Shown here one piece after another: positions 23,108 to 33,500 of a DNA stretch of 64,000 nucleotides. The DNA lies in assembly GCF_000801105.2 (NCBI RefSeq), contig NC_079512.1, positions 31,389,848 through 31,453,847 of the forward strand, given 5' to 3'. Source of the stretch: Raphanus sativus (Eukaryota > Streptophyta > Magnoliopsida > Brassicales > Brassicaceae). The position numbers and the translations under genes were made by a program. The number at the start of each line of letters is the position of its first letter. Positions within the stretch are counted from its first letter, which is position 1. A model generated the notes under the pieces. It saw only the letters and a program-made list of their open reading frames with translations, was not told where the DNA came from and ran no database searches.

Positions 23108-26100
23108 TTATACACTCAGTGTAATTAATAAATTATTTGATTTATTATATTCAAGGGGACGGGGAAAATGATTCGCATTTTTACAATTGAGCGTTTATCT
23201 TTTAATTAAAACACTAGAGCTTGCGGATGTTGTTTAATTTTTTTGGCTAAAAATTTAAATATTGGCATGTTTTAATTGTCTATACAAGATGTTTGCTCAT
23301 ACTGCTCTTTGATATTTTCTAGTGTAGTTATGTATAAAGCATACATTCAGATATTTGTGTACTACTATTTTCAAAAACACATGATGTCTCATAGCAAAAA
23401 TATATGCTATGTTTTCACTTTTATATAGATCAAAATTTGCTTTATATGCCAAATAATAATTTATACCCATGTCATATACATATTCATATGCTAGGATCAA
23501 CTCTAATGAGTCTTTACCAGTTGTGGTGTGTTGTTTCCATGAGTGAATCAACTTCACTTGAATTCACCGTCCAGATTTCAAAGGTTTTACATCATTGAGC
23601 AAAATAAAACGTCTATTAGTCAATATTTTTTGGGTATGTTTTAAATGAGAAAAAGTTAATGGTTGATGCTGGGTTTTTATATAGAGATGCAATCAACTTT
23701 TATCTTCTTATCAGTAGAAATTCGAATATATTTTTGATAGCTAGCAAGGATAATATCATATGTTGGGTATCTGACTAATTATAAGATAATGAGAAATTTT
23801 GGAATATCCTGATTCCTAACATACCAGTGATTGCCAATCGGAGAATATTTAATTATGGTTGCTTGAAAATCAGATGGTTTCTTAGAACAATAGTGAAGAC
23901 TTTTTTTAATATGGAATTTTCTTTTGTTTATAAATATTGTAGTAAACAAATCATGATTGTCGTATATTATTTTGGAATATTCTGGTGTTTTATTTTCTTA
24001 CATAATGTTTTATAATTTGGTGAAATGGTGAAGTTATTTTAATTATAATTATGAGATTTTATTTTATAATTTTATTTATTAAATGTCTGATTTAAATTTT
24101 GGCTTTGTCTATACCCAATATTATCTCTACACAACTTAGAAATTTACAGAGAAAAGTGTGTATTTTAGACTTTTGTTTGTAATTTTTAAAGCTAATTAAA
24201 AATCTAAGGAAATCGCAAACCTGCAGATAGACTCTTTCTACAAAAATATTCAAATGGATCGTAAAGCATGAATTTATATCCGCGTTAGATGAACAGAACA
24301 ATGTGATTTAGTTTCGTGCATCAGAAAGATCGAATACGGAACGTGTTAGTGTCTCAAACTTGTCCACTACCACTTAACCACAAAGCTCATTTACTGCATT
24401 TTACATTTTAGTAATATTTTGGAATGGTAATATAAATATTGCAATTGTGTAAAATTTAAAATTACATTTCAATTTGAGATTGTCTCTAACCAATCAAAAA
24501 ATATATTTTTAGTTAATGCACATCTATACTATTATTTACGAAATAATTTTTCGCATTCGAGTTATCACGTTAAAAGTTAGAGCGGTTAAAGTTAATGATA
24601 CCAGATTTTTAATATATAATTAAAATGAATTTAGAATAATCAGATTATTTTAAAAAAAAAATCATATATATTCTGCTGTTATCTTAAAATAATTATTTAT
24701 GTTATAAAAGTGAAAAATAAAATATAAAATAATTTGTTAAACTGAACTTATATTAACAAAATGATTTTTTTAAATAAGATAATTCTTATATATTGTTTTG
24801 TTATCTTATAAGTTTCATATTCAAATTCTAAAGTTATTAAAGTCAATTTATTTTGACTCAGACTTTAAATTCTTTAAAATCCTAACAGTTTTCGTTAAAT
24901 TTCTCACCGCCGAAATAAATATCTTGTTTTTATAACAAATTAGAAACGAATTTCGGATCAGATTTGGATCCCGCATAATAATTTCCATAATATTTTCAAA
25001 AAAAAAAAAAAATTCCATAACCCTACGAAAGTAGTTATTATTTAGTCAAAGTTTCAAATATAGGCATTTTGTCACGTCGGTGGAGTACCAGTGACTCGGT
25101 AGCGGTCCTGAATTATGTTGGGCTGGAAAGCATTAAACTTTTTGGGGCCACCACATATTCATTTATTGAAAAATTAGAAAAATGTTCATCATAAGAATTG
25201 AACCTGTCATCTATAGAACAAAAGACAGTATTTCCTCTACATCAAGTATAGTGTAAGTATCCATAAAGCTTTGATGAACTGAAAATATCCATAAAGTTTT
25301 GAAGGCTAGAAGCACTCCATTCCGGGCGGGCACTGACGTGCTGCGCGCTCGTCCAACTAAATGTAAACGTGGAAACTAAAGCGACGTGACGCTTCGTGCT
25401 CGTTCAACTTAACTATATCAAAACGTGGGAACTAAAGTGACAGACAGGTAAACAATAATGTAATTCCAAGTTGATGTCCTTATTATTTATTGGTTACTGT
25501 ATTTCGAAAAATAAAACAAAACAAAAAATAAGTATAAATAACAGAATTTGACTTGCTAGGAGGCATGCCTGGATAATTGGAGGCATGGACAGTATTGATT
25601 ATACAGGATATATTTATATTTTCTTTTTAAAACTTGATTGTATTTTATATTACTATGATTCTTATGATTACTTTCATGACAATCAATTATGTATACTTCT
25701 GTTTAACCGTACACAATTGATTTCTTCGTTTTTTCTTCATCCTGCAGACGACAACTTTTCATGATTTTAATGTTTAACTTTCTCACCATTCTTAGAAGTT
25801 AGAACATTTACAGATCATATCCAGACAAAAATAAAAGATATGTAAGACAAAGAAAACCTTTAATTTTCTTTTGTTTCAAAGAAGAAAACCCTATAATTTG
25901 AAACAAATAAAACCTTTGAGAGACATCAAAAGAATATGCATGCCACTGAAATGGATTGGAATTCAAGAGAAGTGATAATAGTCGACTCTTGCCCTTTCTC
26001 AAAGAAAAAAAAAGAAGATAATAGTCAGACTTTTTTCTCTTTAAGTCAATTTTTTCAAATATTCTGCCAATGAATAAAATTTACTATAACCTGCATAATC

Positions 26101-28151
26101 TTCTAATATTTCATGTCCTCGTGTATGGTGTATTCAACTGAGAGTTACGGGTGATTTGTATTAAAATAATAAATCTACTATTATTCAAACATGAATTTTA
26201 AAAACTCATTTATAATCAACTTTTTATTGAATTTTACATTTGATAAAGTACTATGAAATCCACTATTATTAAAAATATTTTAAATTGTAGAGTTTTTAAG
26301 TTTTAAGTGATTTTAGAGCATTTAGATAGAGTTTCTTAGTTAAAAAAATAAAACTCAAATCTCATGATTTTAGTTGATATTTTAAAATACTTTAACAAAA
26401 ATCATCTTAAACTCTACAATTAATTGAAATAACTTAAATTTTAGATTCGATACATCCCCAGGATATGTATATAGCTTTTCAGTTTTCACTAACCATTGAA
26501 CCGTTTATAGTTAGGCCAATCATCACATAGGTTCTCATAAATTAATCAATGACACCATATGGCCATGTAAAAAAAATCTCGGACATAACTTATATGATTA
26601 AAAGACAAATTGACATAAAACATTATACGCGAGTTCATGGAAATATATATATATATATATGAGAAATTGTACATCAACAAGTTTTGTTCTATATAGTTTT
26701 TTTAATACAAAGTTGTTCTATATAGTTATAAATCAAACATTGAAGATATATGATTCAAACTTTTTTTTTGCTTCTGTCATGACCAAATTAAATTAATAAT
26801 TATACATGCACTGTTTACAAAACTTGATGATCTTCTGCAATACTGCGAGATAATAAAAATTTAAAATAGATTTTCTTATTATTATTTATTAAATATTAGT
26901 ATAGAATTAAAATTTTCTGTATCTAAATTTACTAGTTTTATAAAATTCATTGGACTCTCTCGTTCATTACTTTATATAAAATTAATAAAATAAAAAGTAA
27001 TTTATAATCTATGATAAATTATAGAATTTTTTTGTGTATTATATTTATTTTGGTTTAAATACAATTAGTAAAATAAACTAATTATGTTTTTATTTATTAG
27101 TAAATATCTAAAATCTACTTATCGGCTAAGATAGCATGCTCCAAATGCTCCAAATTGAGTAGCGTATATATTATTCTTTCTAGATTAATATGCATAGTGT
27201 TAGATATGTAAGTTTTGTTTCTACTTCAAATTTTGAATAGCATATAAATTAAATTTGTTAATACAAGATCTATAAACAAACCGTGCTCATAATTATACAT
27301 AAGTTTTGAACACTTAGATAATATTGATTTGATTTTTTTTTAGTTAGAGGAACTCAATAATATAATATATAAATCATAATCCTGTCATTTATCCTAAAAT
27401 TATTATCTTATTTTTTACAAATAAAATATTTCCTTTTCAATATTTTCCATGAAAAACTAAATATTTTAATTATATATTTAAAAGTCATTTATTTGGAGGG
27501 TCAAAAACAATTTATATAGTTGATTAATAATTAAAATTTTACTTTAAAAAAAAGAAAAAGAAACAATCATAAGTGGGTTGTGTGGGTGGGTTAATGAGTA
27601 TTATTTCCCTGAAAGAATATCTAGTATTTATGTCAAATTAAAAAATAATATTGAAAAATATGTAATCTATTTTTTAAATGATATATACATTCAATTTGGA
27701 ATTATAATCAATATTAATTATTGGGTACAGTTTATTTGTGTGCTTAACTAAATTTTTATTATAATATTATTTTTTTATTACTAATTGTTGTATATTTAAA
27801 TATATTTTGTATAATTGTGAAAAATAAAATATATAAATTTCTATACAAAAATATCATGTGAAATAATAATTTTGTATTCTTAAGTTAATGTGAAAATGTT
27901 GTATTTAACATTTTCATTTATACCATCTAAAATGTTTATTGACTTACATAAAAAAAACCATATTAATATTATTTAATCATCTATAATTGATTTTTTATTC
28001 AGTATTAAAGCTATGTCACAACTACAAAAAGAACCATGTCACATCTTTGAATAAGCCTTCTTATCATTTTTCAGAATGATTGTGATAGTGACATTAAGCA
28101 ATCACTTTGGTATATTTCCAAGCTATGATAAGTAGAACCTTCATATCTTGC
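23108..28151. other. 5-kb AT-rich intergenic region with repeat remnants
   Basis: No intact gene. At 23483-23557 (minus strand) MKLIHSWKQHTTTGKDSLEL resembles the first OB-fold of Helitron-associated RPA1-like/DUF223 proteins. At about 25098-25140 AGCGGTCCTGAATTATG with GGGCTGGAAAGC resembles the end of the hAT MITE at 59651. At about 25336-25440 a diverged tandem pair occurs (two copies of GTGGAAACTAAAGCGAC-like text). 26648-26660 is a short TA run. About 28030-28151 is paralogous to 35270-35420 and belongs to the duplicated IRT1 upstream region. Confidence 0.5.
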
Positions 28152-28720
28152 CCAGGTTCAAAAACGCGGATGCCGAGACCGATTACGCGCCGGAAATACG
28201 CTCGGCGGAGTGGTGCCGCCGTGATTTTAGTGAAATCGGTTCAAAACTCGAAAAATCATAAAAACTCAGATTTTTGTTCGAAATTAGCTTGAAATCTGCA
28301 CATAAATGATAGATTTGTAATATTAGAGCATGAATCATAAAAAAAACGTTAAGAAACAGTGTATTAAAGTTGTTTAAAAATGGCCGTCGGCCAATCTAGG
28401 ATTGCAGAACCCGCAAAATGGAGAAGATGATAGGTGTATTGACCATTTAGTCCTTCATTTAAGTTTAAATGCGGCTGTTAAAAAATGGTTTACTTGCTGT
28501 TCGAACTGGTGACCTGTTAGGTAAATGAAAATCCAGTAAACCACTGCGCCGAGTCATCCGTTTTGTAATTTACTGAAAGTAAAACTAAATATCTTTAAAT
28601 CTCAGTGTAATAGTACTAAAATTACTCTCCGATTAATCTCCGCTTAATCTCCGAATAATTCATTCGGTGCTAGGCCCGATCTAGCCGAACGCGTTACGCC
28701 TAGCGCAATTCTGAACATGG
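28152..28720. mobile_element. Non-autonomous hAT-like DNA transposon in the IRT1-A upstream region
   Basis: A 569-bp element with imperfect terminal inverted repeats (CCAGGTTCAAAAACGC and, at the other end, complement CCATGTTCAGAATTGC), flanked by the 8-bp direct repeat tatcttgc (28144-28151 and 28721-28728). The paralogous IRT1-B upstream region at about 35412-35432 lacks the element and reads straight through (cttcatacctgggcatgtat), giving a related empty site. No transposase frame. On the minus strand at about 28500-28555 it holds tRNA-like Pol III text (GCGCAGTGGTTTACTGG and CCAGTTCGAAC). Confidence 0.75.
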
Positions 28721-28730
28721 TATCTTGCTG

Positions 28731-28957
28731 CATGTATATCATGAGTACGTGTCAGGATGACTAGATTTCAACCATGCACTGAGAACGAGCTCTTCACGTG
28801 TGATTTTGTGCTCATCGCAATTCAATACTTTGAAGTATAAACCTACTGAAGTCACAATTGGTACTTTAGCGGTACGAATTTTCTTAGACGGCGTGAAAAT
28901 TGCATTTTAATCTAGGTTTCCCCGCTTTTGGTCAATGGATATGATATATCCGGTGTG
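28731..28957 (+). promoter_or_regulatory. Distal IRT1 promoter module, copy A
   Basis: This block is conserved at 35424-35732 in front of IRT1-B. Shared text includes CATGTATATCATG, GGATGACTAGATT, CAACCATGCACT, the G-box TCACGTGTGA (CACGTG at 28795-28800) and ATTGCATTTTA with CCCCGCTTTTGGTCAATGG. CACGTG is a bHLH target and iron-deficiency bHLHs (FIT, subgroup Ib) drive IRT1; involvement here is inferred. The G-box is 562 bp upstream of the IRT1-A ATG. Confidence 0.55.
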
Positions 28958-29054
28958 ATGTGACAATTGACTTTTTTGAGTACTTCAAGTTGCATATAAA
29001 ATTGTAATCCTCAACAGCTGAATTGGCTAAAGTCAAGTTGCATATAATTGTTAT

Positions 29055-29174
29055 AAACAGAAAATATTTAAATTACATCTTAATTTTTGTTTTCTTAAGT
29101 TTTTTTTTTAAACAGAAGTTTTTTTTTAACTTAAGAAAACAAAAATTAAGATGTAATTTAAATATTTTCTGTTT
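29055..29174. repeat. Perfect 47-bp inverted repeat (hairpin) in the IRT1-A promoter
   Basis: The left arm 29055-29101 begins AAACAGAAAATATTTAAATT and ends CTTAAGTT; the right arm 29128-29174 is its exact reverse complement. The spacer is 26 nt of mostly T. The IRT1-B promoter (about 40160-40200) has the right-hand flank TTTCTTGGTAA without the palindrome. Confidence 0.95.
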
Positions 29175-29274
29175 CTTGGTAAGCTCTTCCTTTTGCAATA
29201 TGAATCATTTGTTTTCCAAGTAATTTTCGTCATCAGTGACAATAAGTGGCACGCAAACAACGGGCATACATTAC

Positions 29275-29281
29275 TATATAA
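29275..29281 (+). promoter_or_regulatory. TATA box of IRT1-A and shared core promoter
   Basis: TATATAA at 29275-29281, 80 bp before the ATG. The preceding block GTCATCAGTGACAATAAGTG and GGCACGCAAACAA is shared with IRT1-B (TATA at 40287-40293). A shorter version precedes IRT1-C (TATATA at 46536-46541). Confidence 0.6.
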
Positions 29282-29361
29282 CTCGAGTCATCCCATTACT
29301 CCATTCCAAAGCACACAACATTAAACAGTTCAAACACACAAGACTCCCAAAGTAAACAAAG

Positions 29362-30565
29362 ATGGCTTCAACTTCAACAGTCTTCATGAAAACAATCTTT
29401 ATCGTACTAATCTTTGTCTCTTTTACAATCTCCCCTGCAACTTCAACGGCGCCGGAAAACTGCGGAATCGAGTCAGCCAACCAGTGCATCGGCAAGGCTA
29501 AAGCTTTGCCTCTCAAAATCATAGCCATTGCCACAATCCTAGTGTCAAGCATGATTGGTGTTGGAGCTCCTCTCTTTAGCAGTAACGTGCCGTTCCTCCA
29601 GCCGGACCGGAACATTTTCACTATCGTTAAGTGTTTCGCCTCAGGGATTATCCTAGGAACCGGTTTTATGCACGTTTTGCCTGATTCTTTCGCGATGTTG
29701 TCATCACAATGTCTTGAAGAGAACCCGTGGCACAAGTTTCCGTTCTCAGGGTTTCTCGCTATGTTGTCCGGACTAGTCACTTTAGTCATTGATTCCATGG
29801 CTACGAGCATCTACTCTAGCAATAACACAGATGAGGTCGTACCACATGGGCATGGAAATGATTTTACATTTCCAACAAAAGATGAAGATTCTGCACAACT
29901 CTTGCGATATCGAGTCATTGCTATGGTTAGTACACATATGGACGTATTAGAAAACGAATACTTATCGACGGGATCATTTTAAATGATATATAACTGCATA
30001 AATCTTATGAATATATAGGTATTGGAACTTGGAATCATAGTTCATTCTGTGGTCATTGGACTATCTCTTGGAGCAACAAATGACATTTGCACCATAAAAT
30101 CCCTCATTACAGCTCTTTGCTTCCATCAAATGTTCGAAGGCATAGGTCTTGGTGGTTGCATTCTCCAGGTATATAAAATTACACCCAAGAAATATTTATC
30201 TTCTTTCAAAATGCTAAATTGTAAATAATAAATCCCTTTAATGTTTGAGATGTTTACAGGCCGAGTATACGAACTTGAGCAAGTTTCTTATGGCGTTCTT
30301 TTTTGCCATAACAACTCCATTCGGAATAGCACTAGGGATCGGTCTTTCAACAATTTACAGAAACAATAGCCACACTGCATTGATCACCGTTGGATTGCTC
30401 AATGCATGCTCCGCGGGATTGCTCATCTACATGGCGCTTGTGGACCTTCTAGCGGCCGATTTCATGGGAGCAAAGCTTCAAGGTAGCGTCAAAATGCAGA
30501 TCAAGTGTTTCATTGCGGCTCTTCTAGGGTGTGGTAGCATGTCGGTTATCGCCAAATGGGCTTAA
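29362..30565 (+). CDS. IRT1: IRT1-like ZIP iron transporter, copy A (divergent loop residues)
   Basis: Exons 29362-29925, 30019-30168 and 30260-30565 encode 339 aa. It has a signal peptide ([20 protein letters not shown]), eight membrane segments, the TM4 core [16 protein letters not shown]5 HQMFEG and the IRT1-type ending IAKWA. IRT1 is the main Fe(II) importer of root epidermis and also carries Zn, Mn, Co and Cd. This copy differs from B and C at functional sites: the extracellular loop is PDSFAML (Ala111 for Glu/Asp), the cytosolic His loop is shortened to PHGHGND, Lys154 is Asn (YSSNN), and PDG before TM2 is PDR. The loop is six residues shorter than in B and C. The frame is intact and splice sites are sound, so it should be expressible. 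A Helitron lies 84 bp after the stop. Confidence 0.93.
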
Positions 30566-30648
30566 CCAATTCCCCGGATAGTACTGCGGAGCTGAACTCA
30601 TGCGAGTTTTGTTGTTGAACTAAAAACCGTTTTCGTTTTAAGTCTCAA

Positions 30649-31293
30649 CTAGATTTTGACCCGCGCTTGGAAGCGCGGAATATTTTACGATGAAAAATTT
30701 CACTAATAATATAACAAATATTTTGGTAATTTTAAAGAGTGTATTTAGAATATTTTTGCATTTAAATCAGTGTTTTTTAATTCAACCCGATTGTGATTAT
30801 ACCGGTTAATCCGGAGATCTGACAATTCAATTTAGGTTTTTAAAATATTCATATTAAAAAAAATCATTAAAATCCGAGACTAACCGATTGAACTGTTGGA
30901 TGACCGGTACGTAATCTAATTTGATTTAAATTAGAATAGTTTCATAATTTGTAATCTTATAATCCAAATTTTAAAGTTTATTATTTTGCAATTTATGAAA
31001 TTATGACGTTTCTACAAAATTTTAAAGAGAAAATGATAGATATAAAATAACTAAGATTAATTATTGTATTGTTTGGAAACATTGATAGTAGTATAAAAAA
31101 TATATTGTTTGGAAACATTGATAGTAGTATAAAGAAATAAATATATTGTTTAGAAACATGGATAATAGTATAAAGAAAGGAACATTAATGATTTAATGTA
31201 GGTTTAATTATAAAGTATAAAAGTGTATTTAATTTAAAAACTTACAAAATAAATGTTAAGTCCAACAGAATGTTTCTGTTTTAATAAGATAGA
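30649..31293 (-). mobile_element. Non-autonomous Helitron in the IRT1-A 3' flank
   Basis: Read on the minus strand, a 645-bp element begins TCTATCTTATTAAAACAGAA (5' end at 31293) and ends with a GC hairpin (TTCCGCGCTTCCAAGCGCGG) followed by GTCAAAATCTAG at 30649. Insertion is between A and T as expected for Helitrons. Flanks align with the uninterrupted IRT1-B 3' region at about 41658-41685 (TTTAAGTCTCGTGTCTTTGTCG). Inside, a 27-bp motif (TTGTTTGGAAACATTGATAG) is repeated three times at about 31065-31160. Confidence 0.8.
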
Positions 31294-31493
31294 TTCTTTA
31301 TCGTTTTTTTTTCCTTTACAATATACATGGTATCTATCATGTGTAATGTCTGTTAACATGTATGTATTATGATTGGTCCCACGATTCTTTCCTTTTGTTT
31401 AGGGATAGTAGTTCTTGTCGTATAATGTTTCCACAACTCATTTTAATAAAAAAAACTCTTTTTGAGAAAAACAAATTATAGAAGAAAAAAATA

Positions 31494-31677
31494 CAGTATA
31501 ACTTCTTTAAATTAATAATCTATAAATTAATATCTCTATAAATTAATATAATTTCATAGTCATAAATTGAATTTTTGGTTCAATTAGTATTTCGATAAAT
31601 TAATAATCTCTATAAATTAATAAAAAATTATAGTTTTGGTGTATTCCCAACATTATTAATTTATAGAGGTTTCACTG
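31494..31677. mobile_element. Emigrant-type MITE
   Basis: A 184-bp element with terminal inverted repeats (CAGTATAACTTCTTTAAATT and, at the right end, complement CAGTGAAACCTCTATAAATT), flanked by TA dinucleotides (31492-31493 and 31678-31679). The CAG..AACCTCTATAAATTAAT end is characteristic of Emigrant/pogo-like MITEs. Confidence 0.75.
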
Positions 31678-31787
31678 TAGTGTGTTGCGTAATCGACCGT
31701 TTGACCGTACACATGTACACATGGCAAAACCATTTTCATATTAGTTTCCTTACCTTTTTTTTTGCGCAACAAGAACATCAAATTAAC

Positions 31788-32290
31788 TCAGACGAGATGG
31801 GCTACAGAGATGTTCGAAGTACAGAGATGGGCTTTTGCAACAAAATCCGTAAGCCCATTTGAAGATCTAGAAACGAAAGAAAAGCGACAGAAAGAAAAAA
31901 CCGATGAGATCGAGTCGACGTCCGACAGAACACCGTAGAGGTCTGTCGGTCTCCGCTTCGAGTTGATCGCCGTGATGAGCGCTTGAGCATCTGAACGAAG
32001 CCAGATTGAAGTAATCCCCAAGGAGAGAGCGTGGAGGAGGGCTTCCCGAATCGCGAGAGCTTCCGCCATGATCGCCGAATCGACATGCAAAAAAGATCTT
32101 CCACCTCGGGCGATCTCAGATGACTCTGCCAATTGAATGATCCAGCCTACCCCTGCAGTTAGCGAAGCGGAGAGCCAAGCTCCGTCGGTGTTACAGAGGA
32201 AGGTCGATGGGGAGGAACAGAGGGGGCCAACAAAGGGGGCGATTTCACTATCAGAAGAGCTGCTTGGGGTTGAGCTCGAAGATCTTCCTT
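31788..32290 (-). pseudogene. RNase H domain fragment of a LINE-type retroelement
   Basis: Minus-strand frame with CNTDGAWLSASLTAGVGWII, then MAEALAIREALLHAL and LRSDAQALITAI, ending in a stop at 31788. The Asp/Glu/Asp catalytic pattern of RNase H (TDGAW, MAEALA, SDAQ) is present. This domain closes ORF2 of many plant LINEs. The upstream reverse transcriptase is missing and no tail or target duplication was identified, so it is a fragment. Confidence 0.75.
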
Positions 32291-32308
32291 ACCTTATATT
32301 TTCTTTTT

Positions 32309-33162
32309 GAACAAAACTTAGCTTCACCCCCTATTAGCTTCACCCCCTATGGTGAATCTCTACATTCACCCACCAATAGGGATTAGTTAATTAAGATTTG
32401 ATATCTCTTAAAAAAGGAAACCAAATAATAAGAATTTAATGAAATAAAATTATGTTTTTAGATAAATAAAAAATAGTAACAATTATCAAAACAATATATT
32501 CTTTTTAATATTGATAAATCCGTCAGAAAATATCAAACCCTAAACCCTAAATTCTAAACCCTAAACCTTAAATTTTAAATACTAAACCCTAAATCCCTAG
32601 GAAAAGCTTGAACTTTTGGGCAAATCCTATACCCTAAACCCTTAAATTTACACCAAACCTTAAATCATAAACTAAATCCTAATCCCTAAACTCTGAATCA
32701 TAACCTCTAATACTAAACCCTAAATCCTAAATTCCAAAATGGTTTATGGTTTAGGATTAAGAGTTTATGATTTAATATTTGTCAAAGAGTTTAGGGTTTA
32801 GGGTTTCGTGTTTAGAATTTAGGGTTTAATATTATGGTTTATGATTAATGGTTTAGGGTTTAAGATTAACGATTTAGGGTACATGATTTGCCAATGGGTT
32901 CATGCTTTCCCCAAGGGTTTAGGGTTTAATATTTAGAATTTAGGGTTTAGGTTTTAGTATTTTTTGACGGATTTATCAATACTAAAAAAAATATTTTTCT
33001 TATAATTGCTACTATTTTTTATTTATCTAAAACATAATTTTATTTCATTAAATTTTTATTATTTAGTTTCCTTTTTTAAAAGATATCAAATCTCAATTAA
33101 CTAATTACTATTGGTGGGTGAATGTAGAGGTTCACCTTAGGAGGTGAAGCTAAGTTTTGTTC
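32309..33162. mobile_element. Palindromic long-TIR Mutator-like element with telomere-like core
   Basis: An 854-bp element flanked by a perfect 9-bp direct repeat tttcttttt (32300-32308, 33163-33171), the size typical of Mutator-like elements. It starts GAACAAAACTTAGCTTCACC and ends with the complement (GGTGAAGCTAAGTTTTGTTC). Inverted arms of over 150 bp include GGTGGGTGAATGTAGAGGTT and TTATTTCATTAAA on the right. The core (about 32530-32960) has degenerate CCCTAAA repeats in the left half and TTTAGGG repeats in the right half. No open frame. The IRT1-B 3' flank at about 42434-42460 (TTCGTTTTTTGTCTATTGG) is a related empty site. Confidence 0.85.
32530..32960. repeat. Degenerate telomere-like tracts in inverted orientation
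   Basis: Many variants of CCCTAAA (AACCCTAAACCCTAAATT) from about 32530 to 32735, switching to TTTAGGG variants (GTTTAGGGTTTAGGGTTT) from about 32740 to 32960. The two tracts are complementary, so they continue the palindrome of the surrounding element. Confidence 0.85.
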
Positions 33163-33469
33163 TTTCTTTTTAGTCTATTGGTCCCTTTGAAAAGCCAAGA
33201 TCGAAGCCCGGTTTGAAAAATTATCCCTCAAGTTCTAGTCCAGAAAATTTGGGTGATTAAACTCTTATAATTTTAAATTATTAGGTCAACTAGATGGACG
33301 GAGGCAGATCAGGGCGGCTCAGCATCAACATGAGCCTTAGCAAAAAAATATTTAGACCCTATAATTATTATTTTAAATATTTTAATTACTTCTTAAAATT
33401 ATTTCTAAAAAAATAATAATTTTCTTTCTTGATTAAAGTATTTTATATTTTTACAAACACTATCTAAAA

Positions 33470-33500
<31 letters not shown>

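Noticed and set aside
28500..28555. Genuine tRNA gene (also considered at 59742-59801)
   Set aside because: Only A-box and B-box-like text can be seen. Acceptor and anticodon stems cannot be formed and both sites lie within transposons.
32530..32960. True telomere or chromosome-end sequence
   Set aside because: The repeats are degenerate, change orientation in the middle and are enclosed by transposon arms with a 9-bp target duplication.
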